Assembly: GCA_051453625.1 (NCBI GenBank)
Contig: JBOZIK010000001.1
Location: 128,263,384-128,305,980, forward strand
DNA length: 42,597 nucleotides
DNA from: Welwitschia mirabilis
Taxonomy: Eukaryota > Gnetophyta > Gnetopsida > Welwitschiales
Direction: 5' to 3'
Both the position numbers and the translations under genes were made by a program. Shown piece by piece: positions 23,066 to 35,500 of this stretch; the first letter of the stretch is position 1, and the number at the start of each line of letters is the position of its first letter. A model generated the notes under the pieces. It was not told the origin of the DNA, searched no databases, and saw only the letters and a list, made by a program, of their open reading frames with translations.

Positions 23066-23509
23066 AAAATATAAAATGTGTAAAAAATATTTAAAAAAAA
23101 ATGGAGACAAAAGAAGTGCTCTTTTTCGATTTCTTTGTCTTAATTTCTATGCATTTTTGCTGCAATGTGGTTTATTTGAGAGAAACCAAATAACAAACAT
23201 ACATAAATTTTGTTTACCCTACAACCATAAATTTTGATATAATAATAATGCTCAAGTTAGGATTAGAAAGTTTAACAAAACCTAGAGATGGACCCATTTA
23301 GGTCTCACTAAAAAAAGACCAATGCCCACAATTAGGAAGTACAAAAAGTAAAAAAAATGTAAAAATATAAATTAAAAAAAAGGAAACCAATTTGGGTATC
23401 ACTAGAATGGGCTAGTACTAACCAATGGAAAAAGAAAGAAAAGTTCAACTAATTAAAATGAGGGGAAAATGCTTTTTCATGCTTACTTATGTAGTTACCA
23501 TGTCATCAT

Positions 23510-23526
23510 GCCCAACAATGATGCCA
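23510..23526 (-). promoter_or_regulatory. Eroded tRNA-Asp primer-binding site
   Basis: Minus strand TGGCATCATTGTTGGGC, 10 bases after the LTR end. It aligns with the complement of the plant tRNA-Asp 3' end (TGGCGCCGTTGCCGGGG) with most changes being G-to-A or C-to-T. It shows that 23536-24852 is the 5' LTR. Confidence 0.65.
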
Positions 23527-23535
23527 AAAATTATT

Positions 23536-24852
23536 TGTAGTATAATTAAACTTTAATAAAACTAGGCAAGGACCTAGTATCATTCTTCCATAAGGATGTT
23601 GAAGATAGCACCAATAGTAAAACACACAAATAGTATAATAAATAGATTTAAATAAAACTACAAAATGAGAGAATTAGAAGAAAGAAAAATTCAAGTGGAA
23701 TAAGTGTAAAAGCAAACTAATGCTTGAAGGACTAACGATAAACAAAGATATCTATCCAAAAATATAATGCAGAATCCTAGTTAAATCTAAAACATGCCAA
23801 GTGTGTTGTGGTTTAGATCAAGGTGAGATAATCTCATTCACCAAATGAGTGTTGATGAGGTTCTTTTATCACTTTGATCTTTCACAGCCTACTTATAAGT
23901 ATGATAAGTAGTAGATAACTCCCAAAAACCATCAAATAATTACAAGTTATGAAAACCAAATATAAATGAAAAGGGACTTACTCAGGAATGTAAATAACTT
24001 GGCATAAATATCTAGCTTTAGAACAAGCATTACTAGTATGAATTAATTCAAAACTAATAATTAAGAAATGAAAATAACTTTTATCATCCAAATAGATAAT
24101 GCAATACATTAATGAAAGAAATCTAAATGTTTAAAAAGAAACATTAAGCTAGCCTTGAGACTTGCTTACTCCCAAGGAGAAGCTCAAAATGACATCATAA
24201 AGAATTCTTTACTACAAATCTTTTACAATAAGATAGGATAATATAATAAGGGGTGTTTAGTTCTTTTTATAGATGATAATTTGGTTGAGGTGGTTGTGAT
24301 CCTTTAGCTTGTAGTGATAGATGGATGATAACAATTCTTTGTCTGAAAGCATTAGGTAGGGTGGACAATATTGTGTCTTATAGCATTAGGTAGAATCTTG
24401 GTCCTATAATATTAGGTGGAATTTTCATCTTGTAGCATTTAAGTAAGGTGGTTGAGTTGCTTATCCTATAGTGTTTGGTGGATGTTAGTATGATGAGTTT
24501 AATATGTAGCCTCTAGAGTCCGATTCCTCCATAAACTAATGGTATTGTCACATGTCTCTAGTGCCATCCTCACATTCCACTACCACATGTCTTCCAATAC
24601 TGCTGCCACGTGTTACCACCTCATGTTTCTAATTTAACTATTGTTTCATGTGAAATCGGTCCATATTGTGCCATGTATTCCAAAACATTACTAAAGATCT
24701 GCAATTACTATGAAAAAAACATAATGTTAAGTTTGGTTTTAATAATAATAGAAGACATATTTTATGATTAAAATAATTAAATTAATATCTTAATTTATAA
24801 TAAATCGGCCCAAAACACTTGACATAAATGTCATTTTTTACGTGTTAATAAG
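23536..24852 (-). mobile_element. Gypsy-type 5' LTR of the minus-strand element
   Basis: About 1317 bp. It begins near TTATTAACACG at 24852 with no polypurine tract before it, and ends ...ACTACA at 23536, followed by the primer site. It carries an intact G-box CACGTG at 24607-24612 and short tandem units at about 24340-24500. Confidence 0.75.
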
Positions 24853-25657
24853 TTTCTAGAATTTTATTTTCCATTTAACAAATTTGAGCTTCAAATTATT
24901 AAGCCTTCAGCTTCATATATCTGTTTGGTATTTTATGTTATTTCATTATTTATTCAATAAAAGCATGATGGGAATGCTCATGTGCATGAATAATGAGATC
25001 GTATTGTAAGATATTCTCTTTATAAGGTTGCATGATTATTTAGGCTTTTTTATATTAGGGTTGGATCCTTATTTTATGGCTTCATTATATGCTAAACTTA
25101 ACATACATATTTGTATTTAAATACTCATATTTAATATATTCTTTAAGTAACTTTAATAGCGTAATTTCTTACTCCTTGTTGGACTTTTCCATAGCTTACA
25201 TGTGTATAGGATCTTTTAATTCTTCAAGATTAATTATTTAATTGAAAGTAAAGGAAATGTGGATGGCATAAGATCAAGTAAAACTAGATGTAAAATCAAA
25301 AATATGGACAATATATTCCATTAAATATAAATATTTATATAGAAAATAATTGATTAATTTGGTAACTTAGAGTTTGAGAACAATCTCATAAATATCTCAA
25401 TGATATTCTAACAAACTTTTAAAATTTTCTCTAGAAAATCTTAATTAAATGTTGAGCATAAAGGGCATTCTCAAGTGTGCCAACTCATTTAGAAAAATAA
25501 ACTTAAATATTTTTTCAAACCTTATCCTTTTTCTTGAAAATACACCCCTCCAAATAATAAATTTTAAACATTGAAAAAACACATATGATAAAACTCATCA
25601 CAGATGTAAGGACCAACCATAACTTACCTTTACAAAGACTTAGCAACATGAAACTCA

Positions 25658-26455
25658 TCATAAGAGACTTCCTCTAATACTTAAAATCCAAAATCCAAAT
25701 AAATCTTCTGGGCTTGGATCTAGAGCTTGGTCTTTTAGCTTGTCTTCATCTTCTTCGACCATCATTACACTATTATTTTTAAGTTTTCCATCTAATAGAT
25801 CCTTTATTCTTTGATAATAGTTACTTGTTACATGCCTTCTTTTATTAAAATAATAACAACTTATCTCTTTGAAATTTTTACATTTTAAAATAAAAGCTCT
25901 TGCTTCATCACTATTCTTATTTAGTATTTTTAATTAGTGAATAAATTATGCCTTTAATTTAAGTAGAAACATTTTTTAAAATGTAATCATACTATCAAAA
26001 CATTAAGGCAAAATAATCAACGAAATTAATTTTTGATCAACTTCAAAATCAGGGGCTTGCACAATAGTAAGTTATGTAATCAAACATATAAATTTATTTA
26101 TGTATTCATTCCTAGTAGTAGATTCCTCATATTTTAAAATATAAAATTGGTGTTTTAAATTCATTTTAGCTTCTTCTCTAGCAAAACCAAAAAACTTATG
26201 TAAATCATTTCATACCTTGTAAAATGATTTTGCCAGTTAATATAATGAAGATAAGAATAAAAAAGAGAAAGCCTAATCATTCATGTTTTTCTTTAAATCT
26301 ATTTCATTCCATTCTTCTTTCTTTTTTGATTCTATAGGTTTGTGGATTTTTTCAGAGAAAATTTGCTTAAGCCCATTCTATGTAATGACAAGGTGCATTT
26401 TGAATTTCCATGTGTACAAATTTTTTCTTTTAAAATTTTCAACATATTTATTCAT
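25658..26455 (-). pseudogene. Dead Copia gag (UBN2-type) with nine in-frame stops
   Basis: One uninterrupted frame of 266 codons runs from ATG at 26455 to TGA at 25658 with about nine internal stops and no frameshift. Early residues include LYTWKFKMHL, as in Copia gag. The middle reads EEAKMNLKHQFYILKYEEST followed by NEYINKF, the UBN2/gag core. Further on, CYYFNKRRHVTSNYYQRIKDLL is a CCHC zinc knuckle in which two cysteines are lost (C to F and C to Y). Gag would coat element RNA. No pol follows within the next 800 bp, before the Gypsy-type LTR at 24852. Identification as Copia gag is firm; the element's LTRs were not found. Confidence 0.75.
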
Positions 26456-26585
26456 TACCTTATTAATTAGAAAATTATAAAAGGAGTCTAAATTAAGGCA
26501 AATATGTGAAAAATCACTTCTATAATATGCATAGCTATTCAATTATTGTAGATAAATGAAATTAGCTTTCACTTAGATGAAAATG

Positions 26586-26685
26586 NNNNNNNNNNNNNNN
26601 NNNNNNNNNNNNNNNNNNNNNNNNNNNNNNNNNNNNNNNNNNNNNNNNNNNNNNNNNNNNNNNNNNNNNNNNNNNNNNNNNNNNN
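26586..26685. other. Assembly gap (100 N) with overlapping flanks
   Basis: About 36 bases before the gap (GATAAATGAAATTAGC...) recur right after it with two or three differences. The contigs probably overlap here. Confidence 0.9.
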
Positions 26686-27109
26686 CGATAAATGAAATTA
26701 GCTTTCCCTTAGATGAAACTGGTAATGTACTATAAAATCCTCTGGTTGTCAATATTTATCATCTTTATTTCAAGGAATAAATTTTTCAACTTTTACTTTT
26801 TTCCTTAATGATAAAAAACAATTAGAATAACACTATTTATCGTCAAGAATACATGTAATATCTATTAATCATTAAAGATTATAAGGAAGAACTAGTAGAA
26901 ACAAAGAGGATTAATAGTAGAAAGCATATTATTCAAAAATATAAATTAACACAAATTTGTTAAGTAAGTCAGCAAATTCATAGGAAGTGAAAATGAAGAG
27001 GAAAAATTACAAAAATCGTAGAAGTCTTTCAAAATTTCTCAAAATATGAATGCATTTTTCCTTAGAAGTGGAATTTGGAGGTATATGGAGTGGCAAGGCA
27101 GGCTAAGGA

Positions 27110-27235
27110 AGAGTTAGAAAAAGGGAGGACAAAGGGGAAGGGAGGAGAACAAAAAATAATAGGGGGGAGAGGAAAGCAGAAAAAGGTAAAGGGGAAAAAG
27201 TAGAAGAAGGAAGGAAAAAAGAAGAAGAAGGTGGA
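27110..27235 (+). repeat. Polypurine tract, GA/GGA-rich
   Basis: About 125 bp of almost pure purine on the plus strand, with a few pyrimidine breaks. A minus-strand frame of Ser/Leu/Phe/Pro is a by-product. Such tracts can form triplex DNA, but no function is shown. Confidence 0.7.
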
Positions 27236-29618
27236 TGATAGAGAGTGAAGGATCCCCTATGTGTCCAAGGTCATGTTGGTGTACAACAAAAACTTTGTTA
27301 CTTATTAGAGTAAACATCATACAAAAAATAACCTATTACTACTTAGGTAATGCTCAAACTTATATCATTTTTTTCCCCTGAACAAAAGTACTCTTAAATA
27401 TGTTCAAACTTTGCATCAATATTTTATACTTAAACTTAAAAACATCTTCATTTGTAAATGTTTCTCATTTCATTTTTCTAACAACTTTGTCAACTCAATA
27501 TAAAATAAATGGTCCATAATCATAATCATTCTCTTGTAATAATATTTATCTCTCATAAAAGAGATTTTTGTTCATCAAATAAAAAATCAATTTTTTAAAT
27601 TTTAACTTAGCATGTAAGATGTTCATTACTGCATTTAGTAAAGACAGTTATTCATGCTCAAACTTTTGAAGTGTATCAAAGTACCAAATAGTTTTGTTAT
27701 GATACCTCACTACAAATCATACAAAATGTTTACTATCTAAACATGAAACAAAATAGATGCTATTAAATTAAGGGTATGTACTCTTAATAGTTAGTTCAAT
27801 AGATATATGTTACTCAATCAACTATGTGTTCGTATTTGCAAAATGTAATAAGACTAGGTACTTAAATGTGACAATGTCAAATGGAAGAAAATGTTAATAA
27901 ATAGAATGATTTCTTCTTCTTCTTCTTCTTATTAATCAATTGAAATATAATGTAAATAACTGATCAGTGAATCATTGTTTAAATTTCAAACATTGTAGGT
28001 TCTTTCCTTTGATTTGGATCTTACCATCAACAAGAACTATTTTAAATTTTTATTTTATAAAAGAGTAGATAATACCTTCTTATTGAATTCTTTATATTAA
28101 GTTAACTCAATGATTGCTTTTGATGCAAATTTTGAGTTATTAATTTTACCTATTAAAAAAACGAAAAAGAATAATAATATATAATAAAATAACAATAAAA
28201 GTTTAATGTAATAAATAACATGTTATAATTTAGATAATTAAAATGCTCATTTTAATCTAAACATGTAAAATATTTGTTTTATTAAGAAATATTATTATTT
28301 ACTTATTTAAAAAATGTATATTATAAATTTAACTAGAATAATTATCAATTTTATTAATTATAATTATTATCTCCATCCATACAATAATAAAATTTCCAAT
28401 TAATAGAGATAATGATTACATTTATATTTGATACAAATTAATTTTTCATGTAAACTAACATGTGTATTCCACCTTGACTAGTATTATGTACATCATTAAA
28501 TCTATTAATAACTGGAATTATTAATTTTTAAAATATATCATTTATCAATGTTTGATGATCTTTGATACCCTTAGGAGCTTTAATAACTTGTAAATTGTTT
28601 TGCAACTTATAGTAATTCATAACTAAGTTAGTGAAACTTATATTATTGAAATCTTTAATAATATTATTTTAAACTCTATCTCAATTGTTTTCAAATATTA
28701 TAATTAACTTTTATTTTGTTTCATATTTAAAGAAAAATTTCACAAAAAATAAAATTTTGTCTTGATACATTGTAAATTTTAAACTACTTGCAAACATTTC
28801 AATTTTGACATCTTTAGATAAATTGAGATATGAGCTAGTGTTTTCAATTTTGGGGGAAAAAAACTCATTAAGGTATGTTAGTACTTCTTCTCATTGACTA
28901 TTTTCTTTACATTCTAAATAAGAAGATACAATATTTTCTATTTCAATAATGATAAAATTCCTCTTCTGATTTATAATGATACTTGTACGAACATCACACG
29001 ATAATATTAAAAATATGAAAGATATATTTTCATTACTCAAATTTTAAGTAACTTAACATAAATTTTCATGTTATATTAAGTTTTACTTACATTAATCACT
29101 CAAGCCACTAATATATTTTGAGAGTAATGATTAATCTTTATAATATTTCAATAACTTAAAATGTCATATGCAAGTTATAATAAAATAAACTGTATGCCAT
29201 GTATATAATTGTTTAATACAAAAGAATATTTAAAAGAGAAAATAAAATAAATAATAAATAATTATATTTTTAAATTTCTCCATCTTGATTTTACAAGTAC
29301 ACATAAATTAGATAAAAGGTAGTTATCATACTTTTCCTTAATGGGAATTTGACTAATATAACATTTTGCAAATCCTACGTAAAATATTTTTTCTTTAGAA
29401 TCATCAATCAAAATAATGTTATGATAACCATAATCTAAAAATTCTTATAAAGGTTTTCTTTGATATCTCTAATCGGATTTTCTTATACATCATTCAAAAT
29501 CTGCATTTATCTTAATACCTTATTATAATAAATAATATAAAGAAATTTCATTATCTTTATAGTCTATCATATTAATATGGTATCTTAAAATATGTAAATT
29601 ACTTACTTTTGCTGTATT
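27236..29618. other. Very AT-rich stretch, no recognisable gene
   Basis: A (TTC)n run lies at about 27911-27930. On the minus strand around 28.55-28.68 kb there is a short protein-like frame (NYYKLQNNLQVIKAPKG), too short to assign. Otherwise nothing is supported. Confidence 0.4.
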
Positions 29619-29996
29619 CTTGATAACATGTAAAAATTAATATTTAGACTAAGTACGTAAAGTTAATTTAGCATAAGTGAAGATATTAAATTAATTATTT
29701 TATTATAAAATAATGTATTCCATTATTTTATAGGTCATAAGTGAATTTAAGTTTTAATATTTAAATGTTTTAGGTTTTTAGCCATGTTTTCGAACACATG
29801 TCTAAAGGTGAATCCAACTAGGTACAAAATGATGATTGAACCAGAAACATGTACTAGTGAGATGGTAGTGAAGTGGCAATAACATGTGATAGTTGAGTGT
29901 GATGATGGCATCATTGCATATGGCAATAGTGTTACTTGGAAGAATATAGACTTAAGATCACACGTTAAAACTATTATGATGATTTTACACCTAATA

Positions 29997-30190
29997 CTAC
30001 ATGTTGAAGATTCTAACTAATGCTACATGATGAAGAGTCCACCTAACACTATAGGATGAGAAATATTAACCATTTTACCTGGTGCTACATGATGAAGATT
30101 CCACTTAGTACTATAAGATGAGAAATCTTAATCACTTCACCTAATGCTGCATGATAAAGATTCTACCTAATACCATAATATGGAGTCTTA
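29997..30190 (+). repeat. 62-bp tandem units inside the LTR
   Basis: The word CTACATGATGAAGATTCCACC recurs in diverged form at 30023, 30085 and 30147 (period 62), with a partial one at 29997. The 3' LTR has units at 35277, 35339 and 35400, and the minus-strand LTRs carry similar units. Confidence 0.65.
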
Positions 30191-30249
30191 ACTCACCTCA
30201 TCAACTACTACGAGCGAAAGAAATCCAATACCCCAATCCTAGCCTTCAC

Positions 30250-30257
30250 TATAAAAA
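30250..30257 (+). promoter_or_regulatory. TATA-like box of the 5' LTR
   Basis: TATAAAAA inside the LTR, downstream of the 62-bp tandem units. Reverse-complement equivalents (CTATAAAAAG and eroded forms) occur at matching places in the minus-strand LTRs, which suggests it is the ancestral LTR promoter. Confidence 0.45.
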
Positions 30258-31030
30258 GGATCAAGAGCTCATTTGTAATCATCCTTTAGTAACAAAAGTA
30301 ATCATTCTTGAAGGAAGAAGTCTTCTATCATGTATTTTTAGATTTTATCCTTTGGAAATGGGATAGCCTTTTGGTTAGCATGATGTTTCATTTACAAGTT
30401 TGAGTTTTTTTATTTGATGTAATGTATTGTTTTAGTTTTATCTAATAAAAATAGTGGATTCTTTTATTAATTTCTAGTTTTAAATTACTTCATACTTTTA
30501 ATGCTTTATTTGAATCTAGTCATTACTAAGTTATCAATGTTTTTGAGTGAATCTTTTTATTTATTTCATAGTTGTATATTTTGATTTTGTTTAATTGATC
30601 TTGGGATCTATTTCCTTCTTTTCATGCTTATAAATAGGCTATGACAAATTAGAGTAATNNNNNNNNNNTAATAAAGAATTTTACTAACACTTATGTGATG
30701 AATGAAATAATATCACCATGATTCGAGCCTCATTGAATTTGGTAGATTTATCATGTAAAATTGGACCTGTTAAATATCTTTGAATATAAATCTTTTATTT
30801 TGTGAAACATTCATACTAGTTCTTAAGTACTATGTCCATTTTCAAGCTCTTGTTTGTTGAATCTTTTCTACTTCTTTTTGATTCTCAATTTAAAGTTTTT
30901 AATTGAATATCTTTATTAGTTTAGAAGTGTTTATTTTATTGTGTTTTGGCTATCTTCATCATCCTTATGAAAAGAATGATAATTGAATCCTCACCTAGTT
31001 TTATTATAAGTTTGGGAACAAACATTTTTT

Positions 31031-31047
31031 TGGCATCATTGCTGGGG
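31031..31047 (+). promoter_or_regulatory. Eroded tRNA-Asp primer-binding site
   Basis: TGGCATCATTGCTGGGG differs from the complement of plant tRNA-Asp (TGGCGCCGTTGCCGGGG) at four positions, all G-to-A or C-to-T, and three of them lie in CpG sites of the ancestor. It would prime minus-strand cDNA synthesis. Confidence 0.75.
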
Positions 31048-31866
31048 ATAATGACATAGTAGCTTCACTAACAAGCATGCAAAAAATTTTTCTTTTTCTT
31101 TCATTAGTTGCACTTTTCTTTCATTTCTAGTGATTGGTATTGATTCTTTCTAAAATTACTGAACTGGTCCATTTTTCTCTTCTTTGCATTTCCTTTCTAT
31201 ATTTTTCAGTGATGGGTACTAGTCCATTTTTAGTGAAATTCAAACTACTTTACCTTTATTTGGTTTTTATTAAGCTTTATAACGCTAATCAAGAAAAATA
31301 TTATTGCACTTGTGGTTAGTTGGTTTTATAGGTTTTTTTTTTTTTTTTTAGTGATCTATTTGGATGAAAGACAAAGCATTAAGGATCAAAGAATTAACCA
31401 CAACTAATAAAATAGATAAGATCCTTCTTTCCCTTCTCTTTTCTTTCATGCATTTTTTATAAAAAGAGAATTTTTTTCTTTCTAGTTTTTATTTTATGTG
31501 TGATAGATAATATTTTAATTTCTATTTTAAGGTATATCTCTCTCTCTCTCTCTTCCCCCTTTCCCCCCCTTAAATATTTTAGTTTTTTGTAGCATTTTTC
31601 CATGGCTTTCATTTTCCTTCTATACTACTATCTTATTTTTTATCAAACCCAAGTAGGTACTAATCATTCATAAAGTTTATTTTTGAAGAAAAATCCTTTA
31701 TCAAATCCATTTCAAATATAGCATAAAATTTAATGTCAATCATTAAATTAAAAATAACAACCTATGTCATTTTAAACTCCAAAATCCTTATGATATGAGT
31801 TGAATTGTTAGATATTATCTTTAATACCTAGAATCTCCTTTATACATAGATTAATATTCTTATGAC

Positions 31867-32100
31867 CCTACTCTTTTAAATCCTTACTTTTTACTCAATG
31901 AGTTTGATTCTATACTTTCCATGATTCCTTACAACACTTATTCCTTATCATTTTATCAAGTGCCTTCACCTCCTAATTTTTATCCTTTATTTTTTCATTA
32001 TTACCATTCATCTTCTAAAAATCAACAATCCTCTTCATCTAATCCCTTGGAAGAAATGCTAAGAAAATTCATGAATTTCCCAAGCCTAAATGAACCATAA
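31867..32100 (+). pseudogene. Gag-like Pro/Tyr-rich segment of the plus-strand element
   Basis: Seventy-eight codons in one frame ending TAA at 32100, without an internal stop but also without a start. Residues include NEFDSILSMIPYNTY, FYQVPSPPNFYP and LEEMLRKFMN. It parallels 21202-21456 and, more loosely, 38269-38472. It is the likely C-terminal part of a degraded gag. Confidence 0.5.
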
Positions 32101-32260
32101 CCAATAACAAACTCTTAGGCAACGTTCTTCCTCCTTAAGCAAACTTGAATAAAATGTTCAAAAATTAAATTAGACTACTATTTAAATCCTTAATATCTTT
32201 AATCAACATGAAGTTGAAGATATTCCTACATGTCTCAAACCTAAACTAAGAAGTTCTAAA

Positions 32261-32527
32261 ATGCTGGAAAGAAGTGATGATAGTCAATTAGATGATACTC
32301 AAGTTATACACTTTAGAAATGAAAAGGAAACCAATGAGGACATAGAGGATAAGAAACCATTAGAGGATGATCACTTACATAAGAATATTTCTATACTTGA
32401 GAAGAGTGATACACTTGAGAAGAGTGATACATATAAGGAGGAGTCATATAGAAACCCTTTTGAGAAGGAGAACATCAAAGAAGAACCCACACCTAATCCA
32501 TCCTATATGGAAACCTTGCCTTCTTAA
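32261..32527 (+). CDS. Acidic open frame of the plus-strand element (88 aa)
   Basis: Still open over 88 codons from ATG to TAA, in AT-rich sequence where stops are frequent. It is rich in Glu, Asp and Lys, with a duplicated LEKSDT unit at about residues 46-57 and a C-terminal NIKEEPTPNPSYMETLPS. The minus-strand element has the same frame with three stops (20841-21020). It could be the remnant of a longer gag-linked protein or an accessory protein of this family. It is unlikely to be expressed today. Confidence 0.45.
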   Translation: MLERSDDSQLDDTQVIHFRNEKETNEDIEDKKPLEDDHLHKNISILEKSDTLEKSDTYKEESYRNPFEKENIKEEPTPNPSYMETLPS

Positions 32528-35500
32528 CATTTTCATGAGAAAAATGTTTCTATTTCACCTATATTTTAAATAAGACTCAAGCTTTAATAAAGAAGACAAA
32601 CCTTTTTTAATATTAAAATTGACTTCTAATGATTCTTTTAATGAACAATCACTTTGCCTAGTGGTTTCTACATCACCTTTATCTTTCCCTTAAAATGATT
32701 TCTTGCAAAACTTGTTGAAAAAACATAAACAAGCTAAAGGATGAACCTCTTTAAATCTTAAACACATAGAATTTAATACTTGTATTAATTTTCTCTCTAA
32801 GTTAATAGGCTCATTCATAAAAACCTACATGGACTCTCTCTCCTCCTAGTTCATCACACTTCACATGATCATAGCTTCATTCCCTTAATTCTTCAGATAT
32901 GCATTACTTTGGAAAACTCTTTTGTTTTAAAATTTTAGTCTTTTTATGTTTTTAGATTAGATTTAGGATGGATAGGTCCATGCATTATAATACCAATGTC
33001 ATGAAATGATGTCTCTCTCATGGAACCATCTAAGTATTACCACCTGTATAATCATCTCCTTAAACAATTTCATTTAAATAATTTAAAATTTCATCCACAT
33101 CATAAAATGAGCCATAACTATTTTAAACCTTACTACCCCCATCTTCCATCATGGCATCTTATCATATTATAAGTTTATGAGACTTATTGATCTTAGTAGT
33201 GGCCTTTTCACATGAGCAAGAGTAAAAGATATTTGTCATTCCATAATTTTAGTTTAGATTAAGTAGATCCTTAATTTTTAATAGTATGTCATCTTTATCT
33301 TTGAGTTCTTTAATTAAGGCTTACATCCATTTAATGTATATAATTTGTAATTAAGAAAAGAAAATGTGGTTTTCCTTTTTTTATGAGGTTTCTTTCTTTC
33401 AATCATTTATAGGAATAAGATATTACTTAACTAGGCTAATTATCCAATGACCCCTTATATGTGCAACTCAAAAAAATATATATGAGAAGTAGAATAAAAA
33501 ATAAAATAATATCTCTTTTCTAAAAGCACGTTTTTATCTTTGATTATTTTCTTAGATTTAGTTAACTACATAAAGCTTAATGCAACTTTAATGACCAATT
33601 TGTGATACATTCAATTACATCAGGGCTATATATGTTTAGTGGCAATGCAACACTAACTTCTTCATGCACAACATGTTTAACTCTAGTGGAAGAAAGTGTC
33701 ATAACACTGAATTCTGAATATGATCAAATTCTTGAATGATGTCACTCATGATTATAGAAGGGTAAAATTAGAAAGAACTTAAGGTGAAATTAGAGAATTC
33801 TTGTGATTTTCTTATTTTAACAATTGTTACTTAAGAATTTTTTACTACTCTTGATTGGCATGAATTTACTTTATCAATGTCTCACCTTGCTTTGATTTAC
33901 ATTGAAATATTTAAGAGCCTAACGAGAAATGAGAAATGAATAGAAAGCAAACTATCTAAACATCAGACTTCATGATTAAAATGAGTAGAGTAGTTGAATC
34001 CATATTAGGAAGGTCGTGGTTGTTTATTCTATTAGCATTTAAAAGTATTCATACATAGAGTCTCATAATCATATTTTCTAAATGGCTAAGATAATCCATC
34101 ATAATCTCACAGATACATGGTTCATTCATGTACCATAATTAGATAAAATTTAGGCCACTATTAAAGTTTCGTAGATTATTTTATTCATAAAATGTATTTT
34201 AGAATGTTAGTTGCATTTTTATTCACCTCATTTTCAATTTCACCATTTCATACCACATGCATTCACCCTTAGACCCCTATGAGAAATCATACCTGAAGAT
34301 ACATTATTGTTTATGTTGATGAAATATCTTCTCCCATGAATTATTCTATCATCTTTGTTTTCTTCTCTTTCTTTATTTTTATCTTTCTTTCTGTTAACTT
34401 TTCATCTTTTATTTCTTCTATTCCTTTCGTCTACAACAACCCATTATGAAACCTCATCACTTAGCAATTTCTCATAGAATTAACTTTCACTTCATGCATC
34501 ACTTTAGACATTATTTTAAATGGTACATTTTTTTAGCATTTTTCTTTCTTATACATTATAGCTTAGTTTGCTTTGCTTTACACATTATTCTTTTTCTATT
34601 TTAAATAAAATTATATGTGTGGAGCCTCTTTCTTTTAAATGATTTCATTAATTTATACTCAAAATCTATATTCATTTTCCTACCTTTTCAAAATTTGAGA
34701 ACAAATTTTAATTTTGATTGGTGGGTATGGCATTCACGTCTTTGAAGAAATTTTTTATTTTAATGCCTTATTTTTTCATAAATTGGCCAAATGTTTCAAG
34801 TTTATCATTCTTGTACTTGAATTTTTTTCTTAGAAAATTTTCTATGTTAGTTAGTATTTGTCATGCTTTTTATTAGGGAAATAGTAAAAGTCTAGTTGAG
34901 GGATGTGATAACACATAGAAATTGACATTTAAACTAAGTATATCAGGTTAATCTAGCATAAGTAAAGACATTAAATCAATTATGTTATTATAAAACAATG
35001 TCTTCCATCATTTTTCATGCCATATGTGAATTTACATTTTTATCTTTAAATGTTTTCATGTTTTTAGCCATGTTTTGAAATACATGTCCAAAGGGAAATC
35101 CAACTAGGTATAGAATGATGAATGAAGTGGAAACATGTAGAAATGACATGGCAATGAAGTGGTAATGACATGTGATAGTGACATGTGATAATGGCATTAT
35201 CACATATGGTAGTAGCCTTAGTTGGAAGCATTGAGACTTAAGACCACATGTTGAACTATTATGATGATTTTTGACATTACATGATGAAGATTCTACCGAA
35301 TGATACAAGACAAGGAATCTTAATCATTTCTGTTAATGGTATATGATGAAGATTCCACCTAATGCTATAGGAAAGGAATCTTAATCACTCCACCTAATTC
35401 TACATGATGAATATTCCACCTAAAGCTATAATTTAGAGTCTTTATTCACCACACCTACTACAATGAGCCAAAGAAACCCAACTACTTCAACACTAGCCTT

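Larger units (their letters stand above)
17296..24852 (-). mobile_element. Non-autonomous Gypsy-type LTR element, minus strand
   Basis: Order on the minus strand: 5' LTR (24852-23536), tRNA-Asp-type primer site (23526-23510), gag-like segment (21456-21202), acidic frame (21020-20841), 3' internal region (about 19.6-18.6 kb), polypurine tract and 3' LTR (18600-17296). The internal part is about 4.9 kb including gaps and a GA repeat, and shows no protease, reverse transcriptase or integrase motifs. It is collinear with the plus-strand element at 29.6-36.8 kb. The primer site suggests the Athila/Tat side of Gypsy. An 824-N gap could hide sequence. Confidence 0.65.
29619..31024 (+). mobile_element. 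Gypsy-type 5' LTR of the plus-strand element
   Basis: Runs from about TTGATAACATG to ...GGGAACAAACA, about 1.4 kb, followed by the primer site at 31031. It contains a TATA-like box at 30250 and two to three 62-bp tandem units between 29997 and 30190. A 10-N gap lies at 30659-30668. It aligns with 34904-36820. Confidence 0.75.

Noticed and set aside
22202-23110. Frames of about 300 codons across the large gap
   Set aside because: They consist almost wholly of N and carry no information.
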